In this document: in pieces, positions 26,609-34,541 of the stretch
Layout: every line of letters starts with the position of its first letter
How positions within the stretch are numbered: position 1 is the first letter of the stretch
Assembly (NCBI GenBank): GCA_948467735.1
Contig: CAOKFN010000015.1
Location: 21,061 to 85,060, forward strand
Reading direction: 5' to 3'
Length of the DNA: 64,000 nt
DNA from: an uncultured bacterium
GTDB taxonomy: Bacteria > Bacillota > Clostridia > Lachnospirales > Lachnospiraceae
The notes under the pieces: model-generated
Told to the model about the DNA's origin: nothing
Databases searched by the model: none
The model's input: the letters and a program-made list of their open reading frames with translations, nothing else
Translations under genes and position numbers: made by a program

Positions 26609-27871
26609 TTACTGAAGCAGTGACAGGACACCCGATGTTGCCTGATTTGCCTGTGCGAGCATTGCCTGACCCGCCTGTGCCAGAATATTGTTGTTGGAAT
26701 ACTGTACCATCTGCTCAGCCATATCCGTATCACGAATCGAGCTTTCTGCCGCAGTCGTATTCTCCACAATGTTATCCAAGTTGTTGATGGTATGCTCTAA
26801 TCTGTTCTGAATAGCACCCAAAGACGAACGCTGTGCAGATACCTTCTGAAGCGCCTCTGCCACAATATCGATAGCACGGGAAGCATTCTTTCCTGTATCT
26901 CCGCTTACATTCAAACCATTCAATCCCAGACCTCTTGCGCTGAGATTCTGGAGATTCATATATATCTTGTTCTCATCACCGGAATCCGCACCTACATGAA
27001 GACTCAAGTCAATCGCGTCGTTCATATCCGCAAAGGTTTCAATCTTCAGATTAGTACATCCCTGTCTATCCACAAATGTAGATATAGCCTTAATATCATC
27101 ACCATAATCGCGCTTGATTGCCGACGTCATATCATCAATATTAGAAAACGCCTTGCAGGTGCCGCTTGCATTCATCTGTGCAACCACTTCGCTGATGCTC
27201 ATCTTTGTAACGGTAGAGGATGCTGTTCCTACCTTCGTAGTAGCGGACACAAACACATACACGCTTCCGCCATTAACGCTATAGGTTTTGCCGGCCCAAG
27301 TGGTTGTAGCGTTATTTGCCACCGCGCTATTCTTCACATTGGTCAGCTTCACACCTGCGACAGTGCCAGTGTTCACCAATACCTCATTGCCAAATTTTGT
27401 TCCCAGCGCCGCTGCTGCGGTACTGTAAGTAAGTTTTCCGGCCGTAGCGCCGTTCATGCCTCTTAACAGATATGTTTCGTTAAATTTGGAAGTTACCGAT
27501 ACTCTGTCAATTTCACTTACCAGCTGGTCGATTTCCAGCTGAATGGCATTCCTGTCGGAAGTAGAGAGCGTGCCGTTTGCCGCCTTTACGGAAAGCTCCG
27601 TCATTCTCTGAATCATATCATGAACTTCATGCAATGCACCGTCCGCCGTCTGTACAGCGCTGATGCCGTCCTGTGCATTCAGGGAAGCCTGAGTCAGACC
27701 TCTGATCTGCTTGCGCATTTTCTCGCTGATTGCAAGTCCTGCTGCATCGTCAGCTGCACGGTTTATCTTGTATCCGGAAGATAACTTCTCGGTAGCCTTT
27801 GCCTGAGAAGCTGTTGTCAGTCCCAGCATTCTGTTAGAATTCATCGCCGTGAGATTGTGTTTTACTATCAT
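26609..27871 (-). CDS. fliC: Flagellin (copy 2)
   Basis: 420 residues, closely related to copy 1 in both ends and much of the centre. MIVKHNLTAMNSNRMLG, INRAADDAAGLAISEKM and the C-terminal IRDTDMAEQMVQYSNNNILAQ define the D0/D1 coil. The central region has the same Ser/Thr-rich layout with different sequence (ANNATTTWAGKTYSVNG). It has its own sigma-28 promoter (28023-28049), a GGA hairpin leader and a terminator, so the two flagellins are independent units that could be expressed in different ratios. Confidence 0.95.
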   Translation of the reverse strand: MIVKHNLTAMNSNRMLGLTTASQAKATEKLSSGYKINRAADDAAGLAISEKMRKQIRGLTQASLNAQDGISAVQTADGALHEVHDMIQRMTELSVKAANGTLSTSDRNAIQLEIDQLVSEIDRVSVTSKFNETYLLRGMNGATAGKLTYSTAAAALGTKFGNEVLVNTGTVAGVKLTNVKNSAVANNATTTWAGKTYSVNGGSVYVFVSATTKVGTASSTVTKMSISEVVAQMNASGTCKAFSNIDDMTSAIKRDYGDDIKAISTFVDRQGCTNLKIETFADMNDAIDLSLHVGADSGDENKIYMNLQNLSARGLGLNGLNVSGDTGKNASRAIDIVAEALQKVSAQRSSLGAIQNRLEHTINNLDNIVENTTAAESSIRDTDMAEQMVQYSNNNILAQAGQAMLAQANQATSGVLSLLQ

Positions 27872-27879
27872 ACCCTATT

Positions 27880-27910
27880 CCTCCTTGAAAAAAGCTGCCT
27901 CCTTGCGGCT
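27880..27910 (-). promoter_or_regulatory. Probable CsrA-binding leader site of flagellin 2
   Basis: Minus strand GCC-GCAAGGA-GGC (within 27894-27910) exposes GGA in a loop upstream of the Shine-Dalgarno AAGGAGG (27880-27886), the same arrangement as flagellin 1 with a different stem. Confidence 0.5.
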
Positions 27911-28022
27911 GTCGCATCTTGCTTTTTATATATTTATTTCATTGTCATGATTCATTTTATTCGATTTATGAGTCACAGCAATACGTTTATAAGCAAACCT
28001 CCGGTTTACTTTCCTGCATATT

Positions 28023-28049
28023 ATATCGGATAGAATTTACAATACTTTA
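28023..28049 (-). promoter_or_regulatory. Sigma-28 promoter of flagellin 2
   Basis: Minus strand TAAA (28046-28049), 16 nt, CCGATAT (28023-28029). Confidence 0.85.
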
Positions 28050-28234
28050 GCCCGCTTCATAACTTTTTTTAGAAAAAAACATAAAATCTACACTTTAGAA
28101 CAATTCCATTGTCATAAAACCGAACGTCCTGCTTTTCAATAAACTTCTGTTCCTGCGCCCTAAACAATTCTACCATTTCTTGCCGCCTTAAACAATCAAA
28201 TCCGCTCTCCGGAAGAATTCCATTGCCATAAATG
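28050..28234. other. Non-coding spacer upstream of flagellin 2
   Basis: AT-rich and no gene seen. A 17-bp element AATTCCATTGYCATAAA occurs twice, near 28103 and 28217, as a direct repeat. Confidence 0.5.
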
Positions 28235-28319
28235 AAAAAAGATTCCACACAAAGGCAGTGGAATCTCTCTTCAGGACTGATGTATGCGGCGATGGGAATC
28301 CAATTTCACGCCGCATACA
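28235..28319 (-). terminator. Double hairpin ending the fliD-fliS-fliT operon
   Basis: First hairpin: TGTATGCGGCG (28281-28291) pairs with CGCCGCATACA (28309-28319), 11 perfect base pairs. Second: minus strand GATTCCAC (28258-28265) pairs with GTGGAATC (28241-28248), followed by TTTTTTC. The second is a classical intrinsic terminator; the first may protect the mRNA end. Confidence 0.85.
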
Positions 28320-28335
28320 GCCCTCTGCCAGATTT

Positions 28336-28812
28336 TCATTTTTTGCTGTCCATAAACTGCGGCAGCACCACGGCTGACTTGCTCATATTTTTATAATAAT
28401 TAATGGCCGCCTTGGACGTCCTGCGGTTCATGCCGATGCCCTCGCGTTCCCTCCGAAAGAAATCTTCTATCAGCTTTTTATTGCGCGCTTCCTGCGCCTG
28501 AACGGCAACGCTGGCATCCGTCACTTCCGTGACCAGCTTCTGCAGCTCTTTGATCTGCTGCCCGTACTTCTCCCTATTGGCGTTCAATTCTGCCGCAGCC
28601 TTTTCATACAACCGTTCAAAACCGTTGTCTAAAGAGTTGATCTTCTCTATCAGACTCTCTTTTTCCGCCACATATTCGTCGAACTTTTCAACCTCCACCT
28701 GTTCCGCTTGAAAGATTTCCTGCTGACGCAGATTATATGCCTGTATTTCCGCCATAACCTGTAGTTTCTTTTTCAGACTTTCCGCCAATAGCGTTAAATA
28801 ATTTTCCGTCAT
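28336..28812 (-). CDS. FliT-like flagellar chaperone/coiled-coil protein
   Basis: 158 residues from the ATG in the ATGA overlap with fliS; AAGGAG lies 8 nt before it. Almost wholly alpha-helical, with a long coiled coil (EKINSLDNGFERLYEKAAAEL, NANREKYGQQIKELQKLV) and a basic C-terminus (RREREGIGMNRRTSKAAINYYKNM). Position after fliD-fliS matches FliT, the export chaperone of the cap protein FliD. Sequence alone is not diagnostic, so the name is by context. Confidence 0.65.
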   Translation of the reverse strand: MTENYLTLLAESLKKKLQVMAEIQAYNLRQQEIFQAEQVEVEKFDEYVAEKESLIEKINSLDNGFERLYEKAAAELNANREKYGQQIKELQKLVTEVTDASVAVQAQEARNKKLIEDFFRREREGIGMNRRTSKAAINYYKNMSKSAVVLPQFMDSKK

Positions 28813-29192
28813 GCCTGCTGCTCCTTGCTTTTTTTCATAACTTCCTTCCAAGTATCCCGCATAGAACGCAGATGCATATTCACTTCTTCCAGAATTTCCT
28901 TATCCTTCCTTATATTGGCCTCTACCAGCCGCTCGCTCAAATAAGAATAAACGCGTTCAAAATCTTCCGCCACCGGATAGTTCATGTCCAGTGTCTGACG
29001 AAAATAGTCGATAATTTTCTCCGTCTTGCGAATATTTTCATGCGCCTTCTCAATGTCCTTATGTTCCACCGCAACGATGGCAATATTGCAGAATTTGATT
29101 GCCCCTTCATATAGCATCAATGTCAGCTCTGCGGGAGACGCCGTCAAAATTTTACTGTTGTTATATTGTCCATACGCGTTAGGTATTGCCAT
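28809..29192 (-). CDS. fliS: Flagellin export chaperone FliS
   Basis: 127 residues. MAIPNAYGQYNNSKILTASPAELTLMLYEGAIKFC is the conserved FliS start, and the four-helix bundle continues to RDTWKEVMKKSKEQQA. FliS binds the flagellin C-terminus before export and prevents premature polymerisation. Located between fliD and the FliT-like gene, with a 4-bp ATGA overlap to the latter. Confidence 0.95.
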   Translation of the reverse strand: MAIPNAYGQYNNSKILTASPAELTLMLYEGAIKFCNIAIVAVEHKDIEKAHENIRKTEKIIDYFRQTLDMNYPVAEDFERVYSYLSERLVEANIRKDKEILEEVNMHLRSMRDTWKEVMKKSKEQQA

Positions 29193-29247
29193 AATTCCAT
29201 CCTGCCTTTCATTTTCTGCCCGGCCAAGCGAGAGGCAATGCCGACAC

Positions 29248-31122
29248 TTACATTCCGCCGCCCAGCAGAGCCGTTACCGCACTGGCGTTCTGCTGCATTT
29301 TCGCCATTGCTGTTTCCATAGCTGCAAATTTAGCATACCACTTATCTTCGTAATCTGCAAGCTTATCTTCCAATTCTTTTATTTTTACGGTATAATCGTC
29401 GTATTCCTTCTGCATCTTCTTGTCATCGTATGCAGTATACGCCGAGCTGTATTCCGTGCCCTCCATCACTTCCGACATCTTGTCATAGAGGTTCTTGGCA
29501 AGGGTGGTGAAGAATTTAACAACCGTATCGGGATCATTGGCAATCATGCTCTTTAATTTGTCCGCATTGCCGGAGGTATCCGCATCATCGCTGTCGCCGT
29601 CGATATGATATGCGTTTTTCTCATTCTCAGGAGCGATAAAATACCCCAGAGTATTGATGCCGAACTGAGAGAGATACATCTTGTTCTCTGTGGGAGGAAC
29701 GGTGTCTTCGTTGATGCTCATAACCACGCCCTGCATCATGATGGTCTTCATCTCGTTTGCGATGGTGCTTAAGGAGCTGTCCTTTCGGAGAATGGAATCC
29801 TTAATCTTCTTCTCCCACTCCTCTATCTCGGAATCGGACATTGCCTCTTTCTCTTCATCCAAAAGCGGCTCATAGCCCTTGGCGGAATCCGCATTGTACA
29901 GCTTATCCATCTGGTTGATCAAAGAATTGTACTCCTTAAAGAAATTCTTGATCATATCGTAGATGCCGTCGGTATCGTCGTCCGTAGTCACCGTAACGGT
30001 TTCGCCCGGCGCCGTCGTGGCATTGACGGTGAGAGTCAAGCCGTTGATATCAAAGGTGTTCTTGGAAGAAGTATACTCCACGCCGTTCAAGGTGATGGAG
30101 GCGTCGGAAGCGTCCTGCTTCTGACCGCGTCTCATCCAGCCTTCCGCCCATGAGCGCAGATCCGGATCGGTGATATTGTTTACGCCGTTTAATATCTGAA
30201 CCGCCGCTTTATCATACTGATCCCCAGACAATGCGGGCAGATGCGTCGTTCCATTGACATTTGCTCCGTCCACGATTCCCGCCTCTATCATCGCCTGCGC
30301 CAGCTGCTGCTCCTGTGCGGAGAATGTCGTAGTAGGAGGATTTATGCCTGCATCCAGCTCCGCTTTTATGTCATCCACCTTCTTATTGTAGCTTGTAAAA
30401 ATATTGTCTATCCCCGATTTCAAGGTTTGGTCGTCATACTGCAGCCCCAAAAAGCTCAACGCAGCCGCACCGTTTGCCCGGGACGTCGCATCGCCCATGC
30501 TGTCAAATGCATTATAGGCCCGAAGCGTAAAGTCGTTCTCCAGCCCGGACGCCTTGGAGGCCATATAAATTCTTCCGTTTGCCTCGTCAAAATTAGCGTT
30601 CACCCCCGCGTTTCTCAGAGCGCCCACAAAGCTGCTGATCGTGGTATTTTCATCTACAATAATGGGTTTCTTTCCGTCCGCGCTTGTTCCATTCTGCAAA
30701 AGGAAAATGCCCTGTCCGCCGCTGTAGCCCAGATCCCCGAGCGTAGTATCTCCGGTCACTGCCTCTCCGTCCGTCCTTGTGAGCTTTCCTCCGGTCAGAC
30801 TTCCCGACTGAGCCAGCTTATTTACCTTCAGGCTCTGTACCCCGTTCATAGCCATATCTCCGGTGATTACGGACACCACGCTGCTGTTGGAGACCTTGGT
30901 CTTCTTCTTCACAAAGGAGCCTTCCCAGCGCAGATTGCTCAAAGCTGTGGTGTGCAGCTTCTTAATCTGCGTATTCAGGGTCTTCCATGCATCCTGCTTA
31001 TATTTTAAAGATTTCTGCGCTTTAACCGCCTTATTTACCTTGGTCCTCTTAGCTTCCACCAATTGGGATATAATGGTCTCCGTGTCCATTCCGGACATCA
31101 GACCGCTTATTCTCATAGCCAT
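29248..31122 (-). CDS. fliD: Flagellar filament cap protein FliD
   Basis: 624 residues. The N-terminus MRISGLMSGMDTETIISQLVEAKRTKVNK and coiled-coil C-terminus (DDYTVKIKELEDKLADYEDKWYAKFAAMETAMAKMQQNASA) are the FliD signatures. The centre is a long variable D2/D3 region, including INGLTLTVNATTAPGETVTVTT, a common FliD block. It caps the growing filament and helps flagellin fold. It follows flaG by 20 bp in the operon driven by the sigma-28 promoter at 31647-31673. Confidence 0.95.
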   Translation of the reverse strand: MAMRISGLMSGMDTETIISQLVEAKRTKVNKAVKAQKSLKYKQDAWKTLNTQIKKLHTTALSNLRWEGSFVKKKTKVSNSSVVSVITGDMAMNGVQSLKVNKLAQSGSLTGGKLTRTDGEAVTGDTTLGDLGYSGGQGIFLLQNGTSADGKKPIIVDENTTISSFVGALRNAGVNANFDEANGRIYMASKASGLENDFTLRAYNAFDSMGDATSRANGAAALSFLGLQYDDQTLKSGIDNIFTSYNKKVDDIKAELDAGINPPTTTFSAQEQQLAQAMIEAGIVDGANVNGTTHLPALSGDQYDKAAVQILNGVNNITDPDLRSWAEGWMRRGQKQDASDASITLNGVEYTSSKNTFDINGLTLTVNATTAPGETVTVTTDDDTDGIYDMIKNFFKEYNSLINQMDKLYNADSAKGYEPLLDEEKEAMSDSEIEEWEKKIKDSILRKDSSLSTIANEMKTIMMQGVVMSINEDTVPPTENKMYLSQFGINTLGYFIAPENEKNAYHIDGDSDDADTSGNADKLKSMIANDPDTVVKFFTTLAKNLYDKMSEVMEGTEYSSAYTAYDDKKMQKEYDDYTVKIKELEDKLADYEDKWYAKFAAMETAMAKMQQNASAVTALLGGGM

Positions 31123-31142
31123 ATTCTTATTCCATCCTTTCC

Positions 31143-31577
31143 CTATCTTCTCTCGTCAATCAGGATACCGGCCATCTCCCATACCTTTGCTATCATGTCT
31201 AACGTCTTCTCAGGCGGCAATTCCTTAATGACTTCCTTGGTGTTCTTATCCACGATTTTGATGGTGACACGATTGGTATCCTCATGAATGCCGAACACCG
31301 CCTCCGAATCGGCAAGATTCTTGTTCAGTCTTTCCACAGCCTTGCGAACCTGCTCATGATTCAACTGCTGATCCCTGCCCTGCTCGTTACTGTTTGTCTG
31401 TCCCTTCTCCTGAGAATTCTCCACAACAGCGGTTGTTCTGTCCACCAGCTCTGCCGCAGGCGCACTGCTGGTGCTGCTGTCAGGCTTCTCCGTCTGTACG
31501 GGTGTCTGCGGCTTCTGTACAGCTGCACTTCCCTGTGCCTGCACAGTCATTAAACTTGAAATAGGCTCTATTGCCAT
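31143..31577 (-). CDS. flaG: FlaG family protein
   Basis: 144 residues from the ATG after AAGGAGG. The N-terminal half is a Gln/Pro/Ser-rich disordered region (QKPQTPVQTEKPDSSTSSAPA). The C-terminal FlaG domain reads KAVERLNKNLADSEAVFGIHE, RVTIKIVDKNTKEVIKELPPEKTLDM. FlaG proteins affect filament length. First gene of the flaG-fliD-fliS-fliT unit. Confidence 0.9.
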   Translation of the reverse strand: MAIEPISSLMTVQAQGSAAVQKPQTPVQTEKPDSSTSSAPAAELVDRTTAVVENSQEKGQTNSNEQGRDQQLNHEQVRKAVERLNKNLADSEAVFGIHEDTNRVTIKIVDKNTKEVIKELPPEKTLDMIAKVWEMAGILIDERR

Positions 31578-31646
31578 ATTTCCCACCTCCTTGTAAAATT
31601 TTGTTTGCCGTTAACAACATTCTGCCATTAACAGTATCTAATTGAT

Positions 31647-31673
31647 TTATCGGAAACTTTTTTGAAAAAATTA
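31647..31673 (-). promoter_or_regulatory. Sigma-28 promoter of the flaG-fliD operon
   Basis: Minus strand TAAT (31670-31673), 16 nt, CCGATAA (31647-31653). One mismatch in the -35 compared with the flagellin promoters. Confidence 0.75.
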
Positions 31674-31709
31674 ACTGTCAAACCCTGTCCGGAGATTTTT
31701 TTCTTACGC

Positions 31710-31928
31710 TCAACGCATCAATTTTCTCAAAGCTTCCATCCCATCCGCATTGATGGCCTCCTGATTGGCCTCCTGAATCTGAAGATACACCTCCTTGCGG
31801 TACACCGGCACCTCCTTGGGCGCCGTGATACCGATTTTCACTTGATCACCCTTAATTTCCAAAACGGTAACTTCCACATTATTGCTGATGATAATTGCCT
31901 CGTTTTTCTTCCTCGATAATGCCAGCAT
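31710..31928 (-). CDS. csrA: Translational regulator CsrA
   Basis: 72 residues: MLALSRKKNEAIIISNNVEVTVLEIKGDQVKIGITAPKEVPVYRKEVY is a textbook CsrA beta-strand swap dimer. It binds GGA motifs in mRNA leaders, blocking ribosomes. It starts 1 nt after the fliW stop. In Gram-positive flagellar systems FliW sequesters CsrA and free flagellin displaces FliW, so CsrA tracks filament demand. Candidate targets are the two flagellin leaders here. Confidence 0.95.
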   Translation of the reverse strand: MLALSRKKNEAIIISNNVEVTVLEIKGDQVKIGITAPKEVPVYRKEVYLQIQEANQEAINADGMEALRKLMR

Positions 31929-31929
31929 T

Positions 31930-32394
31930 CTATGCACCTGCCTTTCCCGCACCTGCCTGCAGAATTTCATAGATGGGGAACTTGACAGGATATTCTTTAT
32001 TTTCCACAATAATCTGACAGCCTTTGTGCTCCTCCACATTGATGACAACAGGTCCCTGTAGATTAACGCTCATTTTTGTCAAGTCCTTCGGCACGGATAC
32101 CGTCACCAGCACAAGAAGATTTTCCGGCGTAATCCTTCCCGCCTGCGCGAGCAGTTCATCATTCACCTTCGGGTCATAATCGGGCTTCACCGTCAGCGGA
32201 TCCATCACCGGCATAGCGAAACCGGGTTCATCCAGAGACTGCAGAAACCGTATGCCCACATCATTTCCCTTGTCTTCGTCATGAAGCAATGTAAACCGCT
32301 TTAATTCCGGAAATCCGACAATGCCATTTGCAAAAGTTATGATTTTTTCTTCCGAAATTTCTATTTCTCCGAACACCTTTGTCTGAATCTTCAT
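31930..32394 (-). CDS. fliW: Flagellar assembly factor FliW
   Basis: 154 residues, usual size. Blocks FGEIEISEEKIITFANGIVGFPELKRF, FLQSLDEPGFAMPVMDPL, LVLVTVSVPKDLTKMSVNLQGPVVIN and the GCQIIVENKEYPVKFPI tail are typical. FliW binds either flagellin or CsrA. It follows flgL by 23 bp and directly precedes csrA. Confidence 0.95.
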   Translation of the reverse strand: MKIQTKVFGEIEISEEKIITFANGIVGFPELKRFTLLHDEDKGNDVGIRFLQSLDEPGFAMPVMDPLTVKPDYDPKVNDELLAQAGRITPENLLVLVTVSVPKDLTKMSVNLQGPVVINVEEHKGCQIIVENKEYPVKFPIYEILQAGAGKAGA

Positions 32395-32417
32395 ATTCGC
32401 AGCCGCTCCTCTATCGC

Positions 32418-34499
32418 TTAAACATAATTGAGCAGTGTGCTCTGTGTCACTTTGCCCGTCGCCATCAGCGCCGCATTATAAGTCAGTTCCGCGCTGTTAA
32501 GATTAATTGCCACCTCGGTGATATCCACATCCTCGTTATCGCTTTTCAGCGTATCGAAGGTTGTCTTTTGATTCTCCATGCGGTTCTTGATCAGCGCCAG
32601 CTTGCTGCCTCTGGTGCCGCAGTCAGTCATGCACAGCTTCGCGTCGTTTAAGTGCTTCTGGAAGGTGGTAATTCCTTTTTCAAAAAGCCTCTGCTCCTTA
32701 TCCTTGGCATAGGTCAGCGCTTTGTCCACCGCATCCAGCTGTTTTTTCAATTTCGCCAGTTCATCTGGATTTGCCGCGCCCTCCTTCTCGGAATCAAAGC
32801 TCTTCATGATCTCCTCAATATTTGCCTTAATTCCCTCTAGGTCAAGCACATCCTGCATGGCGTTGACAATATCATCCACTTCCCTGCCCACATTATGCTG
32901 GAAACATTCATCCGCCGTGGAGTTGACGCGAATGGTCTGGTTAAAGCCCACGTCATACTCTATAATCTGCCGTTCGGCATTGATATCCAGATAGTTTTCA
33001 TTATAAGTAATGGGCTTTGCGTCCGGATTCGTCTCATCTATGCTGGTACAATAGAAATAATGCTCTGGACGCAGATCCCCTTTCAGCCAGTCCTTCTTCT
33101 CATATGTGACGCGGATTTCCCCTTCATTCTCGGGAGAATCGTCCAAATCCTTCGTCTGCATCAAAGTGCCGTATCTATTTTCACCCAGAAGGATTTCTCC
33201 CGTCTCGGGCACATATACAATGGCGTCGGGATTCTCGGAAGCATATGCATAAGGGTCTTCATAGGAATGCAATGTGGTAATCACCCCTTCTTCCGTATGG
33301 GTGACGGGATCCGTTGTGGTATCGGTAGTGGTGCTACTGCCTCCCTCCGCAAGCCCCTTCCAAATATGCTTTTCACCGTTTACATCCGTAAATTCTATTA
33401 CCGGAGATCCTGCCGCGGCAAAATCGGCCATGTTTGCATTCCAGTCCGCCGCCCAGTTCGCCGCCGTCACCGCGCCGCTGATATTGGCAAAATCCGCGTT
33501 GACGTCTTCATAAGTAAGTTCTTTCCCCACCTGAATGGTTTCGCCCGCGTTTCTCAATTCCGTATTGATATCCGTCAGATAATTCTTCAGGTTCTCCCCG
33601 GGATTATCCTTCCAATTCCTTAATTTAGCGACTTCTTCCGCATCTCCTCCGCCGTTCTCAAGCGCTGTCGCCACAGCCTGTACCGCGGTGTCAATCGCCG
33701 TTTCCTGCGCCGCCGTCAGATTTCCTAAGTCCACGTTTCCTATCTGATCCTCATTTGTCCACGGAGCGGCGGTCCGATTGGCATTAATCGCCGCCGCATC
33801 ATTGCCGGCGGCATCCAGCAGAGCCTTCTGCGCCGTCTGCAGGGCGTCATAGTTCCCGTCATAGGAGCAGTTGTTGTACGCCAGCCGGATACGATAGCAT
33901 TCCACCGCGGAGATATCGTCCTCCGTCACATTCATATCCGCGTAATTGCTGGAATTAATATCGTACAAGTCCCCTGTCTGCACCTTCATGACCTTGTCGA
34001 TCACATTTTTGTCCAGCTGCTCGGTAAGAGTATATTTCAGTCCCTTCTGCTCCTTCATGAAGCTTAACGGCGTATCCGTGCGGAAACCAGTAAATACATA
34101 TCTCCCCGCATAATCCGCGTCGCCTGTGGAATACACCTCGTCCCCCAGCCCGCGCAGCTCCTGAAGGATAATCTCCCGGTCGGAAGTCTTCAAAGAGCCC
34201 TGCGCCCCATAAGTACAGCGCGCGATCATATTCGTCATAATCTGGGACAGATTCTTCAATCCCGCCTCCGTCACGCTCAGCCAGCTCTCCGCATCCGGAA
34301 TATTCTTGCTGTAATATTGCGTAATCTCCGTCACATTGCTCCGCAGGCGCAGCGCCCTGATGGCGATCACCGGGTCGTCCGAAGGCCGGTTAATCTTCTT
34401 CTGGGTGGACATCTGCGTGCTCAGCTTATCCTGATATATCTTGTTGGTATTAATATTGGACAGATTATTGCGCTGTATAATTTTATTCGTTATTCTCAT
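32418..34499 (-). CDS. flgL: Flagellar hook-filament junction protein FlgL, unusually long
   Basis: 693 residues; most FlgL proteins have 300-550. The N-terminus MRITNKIIQRNNLSNINTN..QKKINRPSDDPVIAIRALRLRS and the C-terminus (DVDITEVAINLNSAELTYNAALMATGKVTQSTLLNYV) are the conserved HAP3 D0/D1 coil. The additional length is an acidic, Asn/Asp/Thr-rich insertion at about 220-560 (TTDTTTDPVTHTEEG) that probably forms a surface-exposed domain. AGGAGG precedes the ATG. Member of the flgM-flgN-flgK-flgK-flgL-fliW-csrA run. Confidence 0.93.
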   Translation of the reverse strand: MRITNKIIQRNNLSNINTNKIYQDKLSTQMSTQKKINRPSDDPVIAIRALRLRSNVTEITQYYSKNIPDAESWLSVTEAGLKNLSQIMTNMIARCTYGAQGSLKTSDREIILQELRGLGDEVYSTGDADYAGRYVFTGFRTDTPLSFMKEQKGLKYTLTEQLDKNVIDKVMKVQTGDLYDINSSNYADMNVTEDDISAVECYRIRLAYNNCSYDGNYDALQTAQKALLDAAGNDAAAINANRTAAPWTNEDQIGNVDLGNLTAAQETAIDTAVQAVATALENGGGDAEEVAKLRNWKDNPGENLKNYLTDINTELRNAGETIQVGKELTYEDVNADFANISGAVTAANWAADWNANMADFAAAGSPVIEFTDVNGEKHIWKGLAEGGSSTTTDTTTDPVTHTEEGVITTLHSYEDPYAYASENPDAIVYVPETGEILLGENRYGTLMQTKDLDDSPENEGEIRVTYEKKDWLKGDLRPEHYFYCTSIDETNPDAKPITYNENYLDINAERQIIEYDVGFNQTIRVNSTADECFQHNVGREVDDIVNAMQDVLDLEGIKANIEEIMKSFDSEKEGAANPDELAKLKKQLDAVDKALTYAKDKEQRLFEKGITTFQKHLNDAKLCMTDCGTRGSKLALIKNRMENQKTTFDTLKSDNEDVDITEVAINLNSAELTYNAALMATGKVTQSTLLNYV

Positions 34500-34541
34500 A
34501 ATCTTCTTTCCTCCTGATTCCGGATCCGTTTCGGAACTGTT

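Noticed and set aside
26539..26769. Longer N-terminus for the HEPN protein
   Set aside because: Would overlap the flagellin 2 coding end and its terminator; residues there are a shadow of flagellin.
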